A stretch of 64,000 bases of DNA, from the NCBI RefSeq assembly GCF_003314975.1, contig NZ_QNRF01000004.1, positions 248,001 to 312,000 on the forward strand, read 5' to 3'. Under the pieces are notes generated by a model. That model was not told the DNA's origin and made no database searches. It was given only the letters and a program-made list of their open reading frames with translations. The translations under genes and the position numbers were made by a program. Of the stretch, positions 53,198 through 63,328 are shown piece by piece. Source of the stretch: Marinomonas aquiplantarum. GTDB lineage: Bacteria > Pseudomonadota > Gammaproteobacteria > Pseudomonadales > Marinomonadaceae. Position 1 is the first letter of the stretch. Each line of letters starts with the position of its first letter.

Positions 53198-53791
53198 ATG
53201 ATGTCTAACTATTCTGTATTTAAAGTCCTCTTATTGAGCCTTGCTTTGGTGGGATTGGTCGGCTGTCATGTGGTGGATTTGGATGAAAATGGTGAGCCCA
53301 TTATTCCAATGTCTGCGGCAGATGCTGAGCTGCTAAAGAATATGACGCCGAATGCCATTGCCGATAAGCTTTGGCCTTCTATTAAAAAGGATGCGCAACA
53401 TAACGCAGTGGCCTTGTCGTCGATTGAAAAAGACTCGAGTGTGGTGTCTTTCGTACGTTTTCAAGGCGTAGTGAGTCGCTTCGACGAGTCTAAACTTAAA
53501 ACGTCTCTCGTCGTAAACTCGGCGGGTTATGATATCGCATTACAATTTGGAAAAATCATCAAAGGAAATTCCATTCGTGATGCAGCATCGATGATTTCGT
53601 TCAATCAATTCAAGAATCAAATTCAATTCGCACAATTATCCAAATCTCTAAATAAAAAAGCCATTGCTCAGGTAGTAAAGCCCGATAGTAGCTGGGTAGA
53701 TCAGCCTGTAAGCGTGTTGGCAGCAGTGACAATAAAAGCGAATAAGGTGATGCATGCGGTGCCTCTAGAAATCAGTAAAGAGGGAATGTGA
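53198..53791 (+). CDS. DUF2291-type lipoprotein
   Basis: 197 residues with a lipoprotein signal peptide, lipobox LVGC (Cys23). The mature part begins with an acidic stretch and has a VSFVRFQGVVSRFDESK segment. DUF2291 lipoproteins are found in ABC-type sugar operons (for example erythritol-type clusters) and may assist binding-protein function; the mechanism is unknown. The next gene's start overlaps the stop by one base. A start at 53201 is equally possible. Confidence 0.75.
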   Translation: MMSNYSVFKVLLLSLALVGLVGCHVVDLDENGEPIIPMSAADAELLKNMTPNAIADKLWPSIKKDAQHNAVALSSIEKDSSVVSFVRFQGVVSRFDESKLKTSLVVNSAGYDIALQFGKIIKGNSIRDAASMISFNQFKNQIQFAQLSKSLNKKAIAQVVKPDSSWVDQPVSVLAAVTIKANKVMHAVPLEISKEGM

Positions 53792-55308
53792 TGTCTATTT
53801 CAGATGAAAACGTCATTTTACGTGCTGAGGACATTTGTATGGTGTTTCCTGGTACGAAGGCTCTCGATCATGTGACTTATAAGGTTTATCAAGGCGCGGT
53901 GAACGTCATTATTGGAGAGAATGGCGCTGGTAAATCCACCTTAATGAAGATTATTTCCGGCGTACAATCACCAACGCATGGCCAACTTTATTTGAAGGGC
54001 GAGAAAGTTCACATCACAGGACCTCGCTCCGCAGCTCAACATGGCATTGGCATGGTGCATCAAGAGCTGAATTTATCTGAAAATCTAACGGTGGCGGAGA
54101 ACTTGTTTTTAGGAAGAGAGCAGCAAAAGGGCATTTCACCTATTGATGAACGCCATCAAAATACCATCGCTAAGCAAACAATGGCTCGATTGAAGCAAAA
54201 TATCGCACCGAATGAGTTGGTGGCCAATTTAAAGGTTGGCCAGAAACAGTTGGTGGAGATTGCTAAGTCCTTAATTGCTGATGTCGATATTCTCATCTTG
54301 GATGAGCCTACATCGGCATTGAGCAAAAAAGAAGTGCAGGTTCTGTTTGAGGTGATTAATGATTTAACCCAGCAGGGTGTGTCTATTGTTTATATTTCTC
54401 ATCGGCTTGAAGAACTGATGGAGATCGGCCAGTACATTACTATTTTACGGGATGGTAAGTTCCAATCAGAGGCCATGGTTAAAGACATTGATGTTGCTTG
54501 GATTGTTCGTGAGATGCTGGGTAGCGAGCCTGTCACCAATTTCTTAACAGCAGACCGTTCTTTTGGTGAGGTCGTGCTTCAGGCCAGTCACATTAATCTG
54601 ATCAATGAAGCGGAAGTCACGCTAGTAGACGATGTTTCGTTTTCATTAAGAGCCGGAGAAATCGTAGGTATTTATGGTTTGATGGGAGCGGGGCGAACTG
54701 AATTATTCGAGTGTCTGCTGGGGAAGGAACGTTTTTCTGGCGAATTTACGCTAGACAAGCAAAAGGTGAATACCCATATGAGTACCTCTGAGCGCATTAA
54801 GATGGGGTTAGGCTTGGTTCCTGAAGACAGAAAGCAATCTGGCATTTTTCCGATTAGCTCGGTTGCCAATAACTTGTCTATGTCGAGTTTATGGAAGCGC
54901 CTAAAAGGCTTAGCCATCAATGAGGTGTCTGAAAAAGAAGCGGTCACCAAAACAATTGATGAACTCTCTATAAAAGTTTCCTCACCTCAAGTTGAAATAC
55001 AAGCGTTAAGCGGTGGTAATCAACAGAAAGTGGTGATTGGTCGTGCTCTATTAACAGAGCCTAAAGTACTGTTATTGGATGAGCCAACCAGAGGCATTGA
55101 TATTGGTGCAAAAGGTGATGTATTCGAAATGATGGTTAAGTTGTCGGAGCAAGGTATTGGTATTTTGTTTTCTACGTCGGACTTAAAAGAAATTATGGCG
55201 GTTTCTGATCGAATATTGGTTATGTCTAATGGCAAGTTAACGGCCGATTTAATGAGAGACGAAACGAATGAATCACAATTAGTTCATGCCAGTGCTCAAG
55301 GATTTTAA
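53791..55308 (+). CDS. Sugar ABC transporter ATP-binding protein
   Basis: 505 residues from ATG 53791 (the GTG at 53788 is in frame too). It contains two ABC domains, as in RbsA/XylG-type ATPases: the N-terminal one with GENGAGKST (Walker A) and ILDEPTSALSKKE (Walker B), and the C-terminal one with GLMGAGRTELFE and LSGGNQQKVVIGRAL then LLLDEPTRGIDIGAK. The second Walker A is degenerate, as usual. It energises uptake with the permease encoded downstream. Confidence 0.93.
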   Translation: MSISDENVILRAEDICMVFPGTKALDHVTYKVYQGAVNVIIGENGAGKSTLMKIISGVQSPTHGQLYLKGEKVHITGPRSAAQHGIGMVHQELNLSENLTVAENLFLGREQQKGISPIDERHQNTIAKQTMARLKQNIAPNELVANLKVGQKQLVEIAKSLIADVDILILDEPTSALSKKEVQVLFEVINDLTQQGVSIVYISHRLEELMEIGQYITILRDGKFQSEAMVKDIDVAWIVREMLGSEPVTNFLTADRSFGEVVLQASHINLINEAEVTLVDDVSFSLRAGEIVGIYGLMGAGRTELFECLLGKERFSGEFTLDKQKVNTHMSTSERIKMGLGLVPEDRKQSGIFPISSVANNLSMSSLWKRLKGLAINEVSEKEAVTKTIDELSIKVSSPQVEIQALSGGNQQKVVIGRALLTEPKVLLLDEPTRGIDIGAKGDVFEMMVKLSEQGIGILFSTSDLKEIMAVSDRILVMSNGKLTADLMRDETNESQLVHASAQGF

Positions 55309-55310
55309 TT

Positions 55311-56369
55311 ATGAATATCAAAAATAATAACCATGTACTTCGTTCCGGCAATCTTGGGTTAATCCTTCTTAAAATGAGAACCTTCATTGCGCTCTTTATT
55401 ATTTTAGGCTTTTTCTCTTTGACTGTTGATGGTTTTCTGGCCCCTGCCAGTTTGATCATTATGATTAAGCATATTTCCATTAATGCTTTTCTTGCGTTAG
55501 GCATTACCTTTGTCATCATTACCGCAGGCATTGATTTATCCATCGGTGCAACATTGGGTTTTTGTGGCATGGTGGCAGGTTACCTGATCTCTCATGGCTT
55601 AGTGATTGAGCCGTTGGGAATTGCTATTTTTCCAAGTGTTTGGGTTGTTGTCCCTGTTGTGATAATAATCGGCGGCTTCATTGGGGCCATAAATGGTTTT
55701 ATTATAACGCGCTATAAAGTTGCCCCTTTCATTTGTACTCTAGGCACTATGTACATTATTCGTGGTGCGGCCATGTTGTTGTCTGGTGGCGAAACCTTCG
55801 CGGGTTTACAGGGCAACCCTGAGCTAGGAAACACTGGGTTCGATGCTATTGGCTCTGGCTATCTATTTGGGCTTCCTATTGCTATTTGGTTGATGTTCAT
55901 TATGGCGGGCGTTATTGCTTATATCGCTAAAAAACTGCCTTTTGGTCGTCATGTGTATGCGATCGGTGATAATGAAAAAGCAGCAGAATTATCTGGCATC
56001 AAGGTCAATAACGTCAAAGTGTGGGTTTATACGATTGCGGGGATATGTGCTGCAATTGCTGGGATTGTGGTGACCTCCCAATTGGTGGCAAGCCATCCCG
56101 CGACTGGTACGACTTTCGAGATGAACGCGATTGCCGCAGTGGTTTTGGGGGGAACTTCCTTAGCAGGAGGTCGAGGTACCATCACTGGTACTTTAATTGG
56201 TGCATTTGTGATTGGTATATTGGCGGATGGCTTGGTGATGATGGGCGTCAGTGAGTTTTGGCAGATGGTGATTAAAGGGGTGGTCATTATCATCGCCGTG
56301 ATCATCGACCAGATGCAAAATAAAATGCAGTATAAAGCGGCCATTGGCTCTCAGAAGGCGGTTTGTTAA
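55311..56369 (+). CDS. Sugar ABC transporter permease
   Basis: 352 residues with about 8-10 membrane helices, RbsC-type. Visible are GITFVIITAGIDLSIGATLG (about 64-83), NGFIITRYKVAPFICTLGTM, and IAAVVLGGTSLAGGRGTITG (about 273-292), the conserved EAA-like motif of this family. It starts 2 bases after the ATPase stop. A terminator overlaps the end of the convergent regulator gene. Confidence 0.93.
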   Translation: MNIKNNNHVLRSGNLGLILLKMRTFIALFIILGFFSLTVDGFLAPASLIIMIKHISINAFLALGITFVIITAGIDLSIGATLGFCGMVAGYLISHGLVIEPLGIAIFPSVWVVVPVVIIIGGFIGAINGFIITRYKVAPFICTLGTMYIIRGAAMLLSGGETFAGLQGNPELGNTGFDAIGSGYLFGLPIAIWLMFIMAGVIAYIAKKLPFGRHVYAIGDNEKAAELSGIKVNNVKVWVYTIAGICAAIAGIVVTSQLVASHPATGTTFEMNAIAAVVLGGTSLAGGRGTITGTLIGAFVIGILADGLVMMGVSEFWQMVIKGVVIIIAVIIDQMQNKMQYKAAIGSQKAVC

Positions 56370-56419
56370 TAGCCTGATAACATACATGCTGTTAGGCAGT
56401 GATGTATTTAAGAAGATTG

Positions 56420-56462
56420 AACAGAAACGGTTAAATACATTTAGTCGTTTCTGTTGTTTTTT
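56420..56462 (+). terminator. Terminator of the sugar transporter operon
   Basis: 10-bp stem AACAGAAACG (56420-56429) / CGTTTCTGTT (56446-56455), 16-base loop, then GTTTTTT. It ends the plus-strand operon; the minus-strand regulator's stop lies inside the T-run. Confidence 0.8.
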
Positions 56463-57414
56463 AATGAGCGCCTAAAATCGCTTCTGCAGTCACTCTGTCT
56501 GTAATCAACACATCAATGTAGTTACCTGATAACGCCCCTTTGATGGCATCTACTTTGTCCAATCCACCCGCAAGGGCAACAACCAATTCACAAGCTTCAA
56601 GCTGCTCAAGTGACATGCCGATCACAGGGTCATCTTCAGGGTCGATAACCGGACGGCCACTTTCATCGTAATAGTGCAAACAGATATCGCCTACAGCGCC
56701 TTTGTCTGCGAGTTCTTTGAGGCGTGTTTTGTCGTAGTAATTACCAGAGTTCCGCAACAGATTCGATGGTTCCAGCATACCAATACCGACAATCGCAAGG
56801 TTGACCTTGTTGAACATTTCCACCACGTCAGACACTTCTGCGGTGTCGAGCATTTTGAGTTTGTCTTTTAGGGAGTGCTCTATACTTTGAGCTGGCAACA
56901 TAAAGGCATCGCACGAGAGAATGTCCGCCATCGTTTGTGTCAATATGGTCGCTTGGATATTGCCGTTATGTCCTACACCACCGAGCACTTGAATGACCCC
57001 TTTGGCTTTTACTTTGGTGGTGTGCAAATGATCGACCATTGAGCGAATGGTGTCGCTCCAAGAGGAGATACCAATGAGGTCTCCGTCTCTTAGTGAGGTA
57101 TCTAAATAATGGGCTGCAGAAGACCCAATAGCTCGTTTAATTTGTGCATCAGAAGGGTTGTCTTGAACGTCCACAACGATGACATTCGACACCCCGAAAC
57201 GCTGCTGAATTTTGGTTTCTAATCCAATAAAAACAGAAGGCGGCTGAATGACACTGATTTTGACAATGCCTTCTTTGAGGCATCGAGTAATTGATCGAGA
57301 GACTTGAGATTGTGAAAGTCGAAGTGTTTTAGCAATATCGGCTTGTTTTAATCCATCCTGATAGTACAGAGTGGCGATTTTGAGTAACAATCGTTTTTCA
57401 TCAATTTTTGACAT
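56461..57414 (-). CDS. SorC-family (sugar-binding) transcriptional regulator
   Basis: 317 residues: an N-terminal HTH (YYQDGLKQADIAKTLRLSQS, about 18-37, QVSRSITRCLKEG) and a large sugar-phosphate-binding domain (about 55-315) with the phosphosugar motif LGGVGHNG and VALAGGLDKVDAIKGAL. SorC proteins bind phosphorylated sugar ligands to release or engage operators. It is convergent with the transporter operon and is the natural candidate for the TGAATAT palindromes. Confidence 0.9.
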   Translation of the reverse strand: MSKIDEKRLLLKIATLYYQDGLKQADIAKTLRLSQSQVSRSITRCLKEGIVKISVIQPPSVFIGLETKIQQRFGVSNVIVVDVQDNPSDAQIKRAIGSSAAHYLDTSLRDGDLIGISSWSDTIRSMVDHLHTTKVKAKGVIQVLGGVGHNGNIQATILTQTMADILSCDAFMLPAQSIEHSLKDKLKMLDTAEVSDVVEMFNKVNLAIVGIGMLEPSNLLRNSGNYYDKTRLKELADKGAVGDICLHYYDESGRPVIDPEDDPVIGMSLEQLEACELVVALAGGLDKVDAIKGALSGNYIDVLITDRVTAEAILGAH

Positions 57415-57530
57415 TCTTTCGCAGTCTCTACACGGGCTTTTAGCGTTACTATAATTTTAATGGTGGTATCTGAAAATTACTATCCCTAATGTTATTTCAT
57501 AACGCTGGCCCGTGAATTCGACACAAAAGA

Positions 57531-58520
57531 TTAGGCCAGTCGACGTTGTTGCGGATGAGTTTGTTGGCTTTGTTGTAAGTTTTCTACGGTCGTTTGCGCA
57601 ATATGGTTTAGGGCTTCATCTGTAAAGTAGCCTTGATGACCAGTTACCACAACGTTAGGGAAGGTCAACATGAGTTGGAATACACTGTCTTGAATAATAT
57701 GCGAGGACATATCTTCAAAGAAAATTTTGTTTTCTTGTTCATATACGTCTAATCCCAAATAACCGATTTTTCCGCTGTATAAAGCATCGATGGCTTCTTG
57801 AGCATGAACTAATGCACCACGGCTGGTGTTAATGATCATCACACCATCTTTCATTTTTTGTAGGCTCTGTTGGTTAATCAGATGATGAGTCGCCTTGGTT
57901 AACGGACAGTGTAAGCTGATAATGTCACTTTTTTGATAGATGTCATCCAGAGACAGGTACTGACAACCTTGATCAATGAGCTCTTGTGATGGAGATAGGT
58001 CATAGCATAATACTTCACAGCCGAAGCCCTTCATAATGCGACAAAAAGCCGCACCGATACGGCCAGTGCCAATACAACCAACGGTTTTTCCTTGTAGGTT
58101 AAAGCCCAACAAACCTTCCAAGGCAAAATTGCCTTCTTTTACTCTGTGGTAAGCTCGATGGGTTTTGCGGTTGAGGGTCATGATAAGGGCGACAGCGTGT
58201 TCAGCGACTGACGTTGGGCTGTAATCTGGAACATGAAATACCTTCATTTCCTGTTGTTTTGCCGTATCCAAGTCTACATTGTTAAAGCCTGCGCAGCGTA
58301 ACGCAATGGTGTTCACGCCTTGTTGTTTTAATTGGCAAATGACTTCTGCATTCACATCGTCGTTAACAAAACAGGAAACCGCATCGAACCCTTGTACCAA
58401 ACTGATGGTTTCTAGACTTAAACGACTTTCGAAAAACGTCATTTCAAGGTCTGTGCCTGAGATGTAATGATTTAGCGTTCTTTTATCGTAGGGCTTACAA
58501 GAGAAAACCGCGATTTTCAT
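57531..58520 (-). CDS. ldhA: D-lactate dehydrogenase, LdhA-type
   Basis: 329 residues, the same length as E. coli LdhA, of the D-2-hydroxyacid dehydrogenase family. It has the NAD-binding GTGRIGAAFCRIMKGFG motif (about 153-169), catalytic-type Arg and Glu in NTSRGALVHAQEA (about 234-246) and DVYEQE, and His in VTGHQGYFTDEAL (about 295-307). The enzyme reduces pyruvate to D-lactate. Monocistronic, with its own upstream region. A promoter is not clear. Confidence 0.88.
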   Translation of the reverse strand: MKIAVFSCKPYDKRTLNHYISGTDLEMTFFESRLSLETISLVQGFDAVSCFVNDDVNAEVICQLKQQGVNTIALRCAGFNNVDLDTAKQQEMKVFHVPDYSPTSVAEHAVALIMTLNRKTHRAYHRVKEGNFALEGLLGFNLQGKTVGCIGTGRIGAAFCRIMKGFGCEVLCYDLSPSQELIDQGCQYLSLDDIYQKSDIISLHCPLTKATHHLINQQSLQKMKDGVMIINTSRGALVHAQEAIDALYSGKIGYLGLDVYEQENKIFFEDMSSHIIQDSVFQLMLTFPNVVVTGHQGYFTDEALNHIAQTTVENLQQSQQTHPQQRRLA

Positions 58521-58851
58521 AACAAATGTCCTATTAATTTATGAAAGATATACAGGTTATAGCGTATATCTCTCTTAGAAAGTAAATTCCTTAGACTTTT
58601 TTTGATATGCAGCAAGTTTTTATAATAAATATTTATGAGACATCATTGAGAAGAGGGTTTTCGTTTACATAAAGAAATAGTTAATTTGTATCTGGTAAGG
58701 AATTGTAATTTTTTATTTATATATCACATAACAGGATGAAGAGGGCGATAGGTTTCGACTAGACTAACCATATTGATTCACATTAACAACGGATGCCCCT
58801 AACGACTCAGCTTTCATCACGCTTTAGGGGAGTTTTTGCCTGGAGGCAAAA
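58521..58851 (+). promoter_or_regulatory. Long intergenic control region and structured leader of the hybrid kinase
   Basis: No gene is seen in these 331 bases. Two hairpins lie just before the kinase start: CCCCTAA (58796-58802) / TTAGGGG (58824-58830), and TTTTGCC / GGCAAAA (about 58834-58850) with the TGGA loop. The second includes the ribosome site (GGAGG 58842-58846), so it could expose or hide the RBS. No known riboswitch class is recognised. Confidence 0.5.
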
Positions 58852-61800
58852 GTGTATTGGACTTCTTCTAATAATATTTTCAATCGCTGGGTGATTTTGA
58901 CCTTAGTGCTCGGTTGTTTCTTATCCGTTTATGTCACTTATCGTGTGCATACTTCCAACCAAGACATTATCGATCAATCAGCAGCACAGGCATCAGAGGA
59001 AGTCTTACAGCAGGTCGTCACTCGGATTCAGCTCTATCAATATGGTTTGAGAGGGGCTCGAGGAGTGGTACTGACCGCAGGCGAAAAAGACATCACACGT
59101 GATGACTTTTATCAATACAGTGTGACCCGAGATATCGACACAGAATTCCCCGGTGCCAATGGTTTTGGTTTTATCCGTCGGGTACCGCAGGAATCGATGG
59201 ACGAGTACTTGTCTCAAATTCGGACTTCAAGCTGGCCAGATTTTAAGATCAAGGAATTGTCTTCGAATTTCAGTGAGCGTTACATCATTGAATTTGTTGA
59301 ACCTATTGGTCCCAATCAGCAGGCAATTGGCCTAGATATCGCTTCTGAAGTCAACCGCAGAGAAGCCGCGCTGTCTGCTATCTATGATGGTGAGGTTCGA
59401 ATAACAGGGCCCATTACACTTGTGCAAGCTTCCGGTAAAACATCCCAATCGGTACTCATTCTGATGCCCATTTATCGGAATGGTAAGGTGCCTAGGGACA
59501 CGCAAGGGCGCTACCGTGACGGTTTTGGTTGGAGTTATGCGCCTTTGATTATGGAAGATGTATTGATGGGGTTGGAAATCGACCAGAGTAAGATTCATTT
59601 TGAACTCTATGATGTCACCGATTTGGACGACCAAGTCGGTTTTTATTCTAATGATGGAAAAGGCTCTATCGAGCAGCTTCATATTACCGAAACCGAAATA
59701 TATGGTCGTAAATGGCAGAATCGGTTGAGTGTTACGGATGCTTATATCCGTGAGTTACGTCTTTCTGACCCTTATGTCTTTCTGTTTTTTGGTTGCACGT
59801 TGAGTGTTCTGGCTGGCATTTTAGTTGCCGTCATTCGTGTCAACATGGCTCGTCGACAAGAGGTCGTTGCTCATCAATCTCGCATTGCCGCTGTGGTCGA
59901 AAGCTCGGCAGATGGCATTATTAGCTTGAATCTTGAAGGCATGATTACGAGTTGGAACCGAGGTGCTGAGCAAATCTATGGCTATCAGCAAAGAGAAGTT
60001 ATCGGCCTGTCTGCGCTGCAAACTCTAGTACCGAGTGAGCTGCAAACTGATGATAAGAAAATGTTTCTACAGGTTCGACAGCAAAAACAAGCCTTGTCAA
60101 TTGAAACCCGAATTCAAACAAAATCAGGCTCTCAAGTACCAGTATCGCTTACCATCTCCCCCATTTTTGATGCTAATCAGTCCATTGTAGGGATCTCACA
60201 AAGTGTGCGCGATATTTCCGAACGTAAAAAGGCGGAAGCCAAAATTCGAGAGCTTAATATTCGTTTAGAAGATCAAGTGAAAGCTCGTACCGCAGAGTTG
60301 GAAGATTTAAACCGATTGCTAAACGACGTATTACAAGCATCGTCTGAAATTGCCATTGTGGCGACCGATAAGAAAGGCTTAATTACCTTGTTTAACAAGG
60401 GAGCCGAACGCATGTTGGGTTATCAAGCAGAGGAAGTCTTGGCAGAGAGAACGCCGGTGGTGTTTCATACCACGGCGGAAATTGATCAACATCGTGCGGT
60501 CATTTTTGAAGAATACGGTAGCTATGTATCAGACCCGATGGAAGTGCTGATATTCAAAGCTAAACAACAAAATTATGACCGTCAAGAATGGACCTATGTA
60601 CATAAGAGTGGCTCGCGACAGCCTGTGTCACTCGTCATCACGCCGATGAAGAATGCGCGTGGTGATATTGTTGGTTATCTTGGTATGGCGATGGATATTT
60701 CAGAGCAGAAGAGAAATCAGCAAGCCTTAGTCGCAGCGAGAGATCAGCTATTAATTGCTGCGGAGGTTGCTCAATTAGGTGTGTGGAGCTGGGATCTTGA
60801 GCAAGATGTCTTAGAGTGGAGTGATATGATGTATGACATTTATCACTACCCTAAGAACTTAAATGAAGACGGAGTAACCTTACTTGATTGGCAAGCAAGA
60901 TTGCATCCAGAGGATAAAGAAAAAACCCTTAATCACTTTAATCAATCTGTGCGTAACGGCAAATTATACAGTGATGTGTTTCGTATTATTTTGCCAGATG
61001 ACAGTGTGCGATTTATTCAAGCTGGCGCATACATTGAAAAAGATTCGCAAGGTAACACGTTACGTTTAACTGGGGTGAATCAAGACATCACGTCAGAGCG
61101 AGAACTTGAAACCTGGTTGCGACATGCGAAAGATGAAGCTGATGCGGCCAGTGCGGCTAAGTCCACTTTCCTTGCGAATATGAGTCATGAAATCCGTACT
61201 CCAATGAATGCCATTTTAGGCATGTTGCAGTTAGTAAAACGCACTCCGTTGTCTGATCAGCAAGACGATTACATTTCCAAAGCGCAAATCTCGGCTCAGT
61301 CATTATTAGGCTTGATCAATGATGTATTGGACTTCTCTAAGGTCGACGCGGGTAAGTTAGAGTTAGAACAAGTGGTTTTTGATTTTGAAGCGTTATTATC
61401 TGAATTGTCGACGGTGTTGTCTGGCAGTCCAATTCGAGACCAAGTGGAATTGGTTTTTGATGTTGACCAGCACCTTCCAAGTCATTTTGTCGGCGATAAA
61501 TTACGCCTGTTACAGGTCCTTATTAACTTATTAAGTAATGCTATTAAGTTTACTTTAGAAGGCTGTATCACCCTTGAAATAAAATGCTTACAACAAGAGC
61601 AAGGCATGGCTCAATTAGCCGTTGCAGTGAAGGATACGGGCATTGGTATTTCACAAGAAAACATAGATTCTATTTTCGAGGTATTTTCTCAAGCTGAATC
61701 TTCCACTACTAGACGTTTTGGTGGGACTGGATTAGGTCTGGTGATTTGTCGACGCTTCGTTGAATTAATGGGCGGAGAGTTAACGGTCGAGAGTCAATTT

Positions 61801-63240
61801 GGTAAGGGCAGTTGTTTCTCTTTCTGTATTGACTTGCCTATCGCTGATGAGGCTTCTCGTAAGCCTATTCAACAACCGGTCACACAGCAAAAAAGCATTA
61901 AGGTGTTAATTGCAGAAAGTAATTTGGCTTCACAAATTATTTTAACTCGAATGGCGCAAAACCTTGGTTGGCAAACGGAGGCCATCGATGATTATGCTGC
62001 GATCAGCCATGTACTTAAACAGGCTCATACTGACAGCAAACCTTTTGATGTTGTATTGATTGATGTAAAACTGCCTAATTTTTATGGGCAGTCTAGTCTC
62101 GATGAACTTGGTCAGATTATCCCTGATGGCGCCCCACTTCCCAAGAGTATTTTGTTGCTCAATGCGACAAATGAAAACGCTCATGAAACGACATTACCGA
62201 ATACGGTTAAGTTACTGAAACCTGTGACCTTGAGTCGTTTATCTGAAACCGTTTACCAAACATTGGCAGTAAAACAAACTGTTCAAGTGGCGCCAGTAAT
62301 GGCTCAGCAAGAGGATAAAGTGCTGCAAGGCATTAACTTATTGTTGGTTGAGGATAACGAATTTAATCGTCAAGTCGCGACAGAGTTATTGATGATTGAA
62401 GGGGCTAATGTGTCCGTAGCAACAGGCGGTGCAGAAGGCGTCTCGATGGTACTAAATCAAACGCTTCCGGTATTTGATTTAGTCTTAATGGACATGCAAA
62501 TGCCGGACGTGGACGGTTTAGAGGCCACTCGAGAAATTCGAATGGATTCACGTTTTGCGAATTTACCGATTGTTGCTATGACGGCTAATGTGTCGGCCAC
62601 AGATCGTCAAGCTTGTCTAGATGCTGGTATGAATGATCACTTAGGTAAGCCATTGGACATAGGGCAAATCATTGCTTGTATTCTGCGACTTATTCCCGAC
62701 AAACAACCTAAAATTCATCCTGAGAGTGAGGATGGAGTGCGGCTTTCTAAGCACTCTGCCAGTGTTTCTGAAAACGATGTACCTGAAACGCATGTATCGA
62801 AAAAGAAGGTACTGGAAAAGAAGGTATCTGACGAGAGTGCTAAGGTAGGCACTGTCGAAGCAGACAATTCCCTTGATGCTGAAAAAGTAGAAGATATTTT
62901 AGATCGTTTTGGGGGCAGTATTGAGCTTTATCGTAGTGTTATGAGTGGCTTTGAAAGTGAAGCCGATACCCTCATTGAACAGCTTAGAAAAGCGGTTGAT
63001 GAACAAGATGTTGGTCAGCTGATAGAAGTCTTACACAGTTTAAAAGGGTCTGGGTTGACCATGGGGTTAGTGAAGTCTTCTGCTGTACTTGGTCAATACG
63101 AGGCGGAATTAAAGGCCTCTTCTGATGCAGATGCTCATGCAAGCTGTATAGACGGTCTGAGTCAGTTGGATGTGAAAAAAATGATTGATGATGAATTAAC
63201 TGATATTCATCGAAGAGTGGAGCAATTCGCAGATTATTAA
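58852..63240 (+). CDS. Hybrid sensor histidine kinase with CHASE, PAS, two receiver and HPt domains
   Basis: 1462 residues from GTG 58852 (GGAGG 5 bases upstream). Order: TM1 (about 13-33), CHASE-type sensor (about 55-255), TM2 (about 309-331), three PAS/PAC domains (about 343-462, 490-620, 630-755), HisKA with phospho-His779 (MSHEIRTPMN), HATPase_c (about 885-1000), REC1 (Asp1071 in LIDVKLP; weak acid pocket), REC2 (Asp1214 in LMDMQMPDVDG) and HPt (His1395 in LHSLKGSG). It is a phosphorelay kinase for an unknown extracellular signal, output likely through a separate regulator. A helical, low-complexity linker (about 1290-1345) precedes the HPt. Confidence 0.92.
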   Translation: MYWTSSNNIFNRWVILTLVLGCFLSVYVTYRVHTSNQDIIDQSAAQASEEVLQQVVTRIQLYQYGLRGARGVVLTAGEKDITRDDFYQYSVTRDIDTEFPGANGFGFIRRVPQESMDEYLSQIRTSSWPDFKIKELSSNFSERYIIEFVEPIGPNQQAIGLDIASEVNRREAALSAIYDGEVRITGPITLVQASGKTSQSVLILMPIYRNGKVPRDTQGRYRDGFGWSYAPLIMEDVLMGLEIDQSKIHFELYDVTDLDDQVGFYSNDGKGSIEQLHITETEIYGRKWQNRLSVTDAYIRELRLSDPYVFLFFGCTLSVLAGILVAVIRVNMARRQEVVAHQSRIAAVVESSADGIISLNLEGMITSWNRGAEQIYGYQQREVIGLSALQTLVPSELQTDDKKMFLQVRQQKQALSIETRIQTKSGSQVPVSLTISPIFDANQSIVGISQSVRDISERKKAEAKIRELNIRLEDQVKARTAELEDLNRLLNDVLQASSEIAIVATDKKGLITLFNKGAERMLGYQAEEVLAERTPVVFHTTAEIDQHRAVIFEEYGSYVSDPMEVLIFKAKQQNYDRQEWTYVHKSGSRQPVSLVITPMKNARGDIVGYLGMAMDISEQKRNQQALVAARDQLLIAAEVAQLGVWSWDLEQDVLEWSDMMYDIYHYPKNLNEDGVTLLDWQARLHPEDKEKTLNHFNQSVRNGKLYSDVFRIILPDDSVRFIQAGAYIEKDSQGNTLRLTGVNQDITSERELETWLRHAKDEADAASAAKSTFLANMSHEIRTPMNAILGMLQLVKRTPLSDQQDDYISKAQISAQSLLGLINDVLDFSKVDAGKLELEQVVFDFEALLSELSTVLSGSPIRDQVELVFDVDQHLPSHFVGDKLRLLQVLINLLSNAIKFTLEGCITLEIKCLQQEQGMAQLAVAVKDTGIGISQENIDSIFEVFSQAESSTTRRFGGTGLGLVICRRFVELMGGELTVESQFGKGSCFSFCIDLPIADEASRKPIQQPVTQQKSIKVLIAESNLASQIILTRMAQNLGWQTEAIDDYAAISHVLKQAHTDSKPFDVVLIDVKLPNFYGQSSLDELGQIIPDGAPLPKSILLLNATNENAHETTLPNTVKLLKPVTLSRLSETVYQTLAVKQTVQVAPVMAQQEDKVLQGINLLLVEDNEFNRQVATELLMIEGANVSVATGGAEGVSMVLNQTLPVFDLVLMDMQMPDVDGLEATREIRMDSRFANLPIVAMTANVSATDRQACLDAGMNDHLGKPLDIGQIIACILRLIPDKQPKIHPESEDGVRLSKHSASVSENDVPETHVSKKKVLEKKVSDESAKVGTVEADNSLDAEKVEDILDRFGGSIELYRSVMSGFESEADTLIEQLRKAVDEQDVGQLIEVLHSLKGSGLTMGLVKSSAVLGQYEAELKASSDADAHASCIDGLSQLDVKKMIDDELTDIHRRVEQFADY

Positions 63241-63248
63241 TTGATTGT

Positions 63249-63266
63249 CTAAGCTCAATAGCTTAG
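63249..63266 (+). terminator. Weak terminator-like hairpin after the hybrid kinase
   Basis: CTAAGCT / AGCTTAG (7-bp stem, 4-base loop) then TGGATTATTTTT. Without an immediate T-run, it may be only partial, so the chemotaxis-type gene may be co-expressed. Confidence 0.5.
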
Positions 63267-63328
63267 TGGATTATTTTTAGCTTGATTAGGTTGAACGATA
63301 GATAACGGTTGGAATTAGGAGAATAGGA

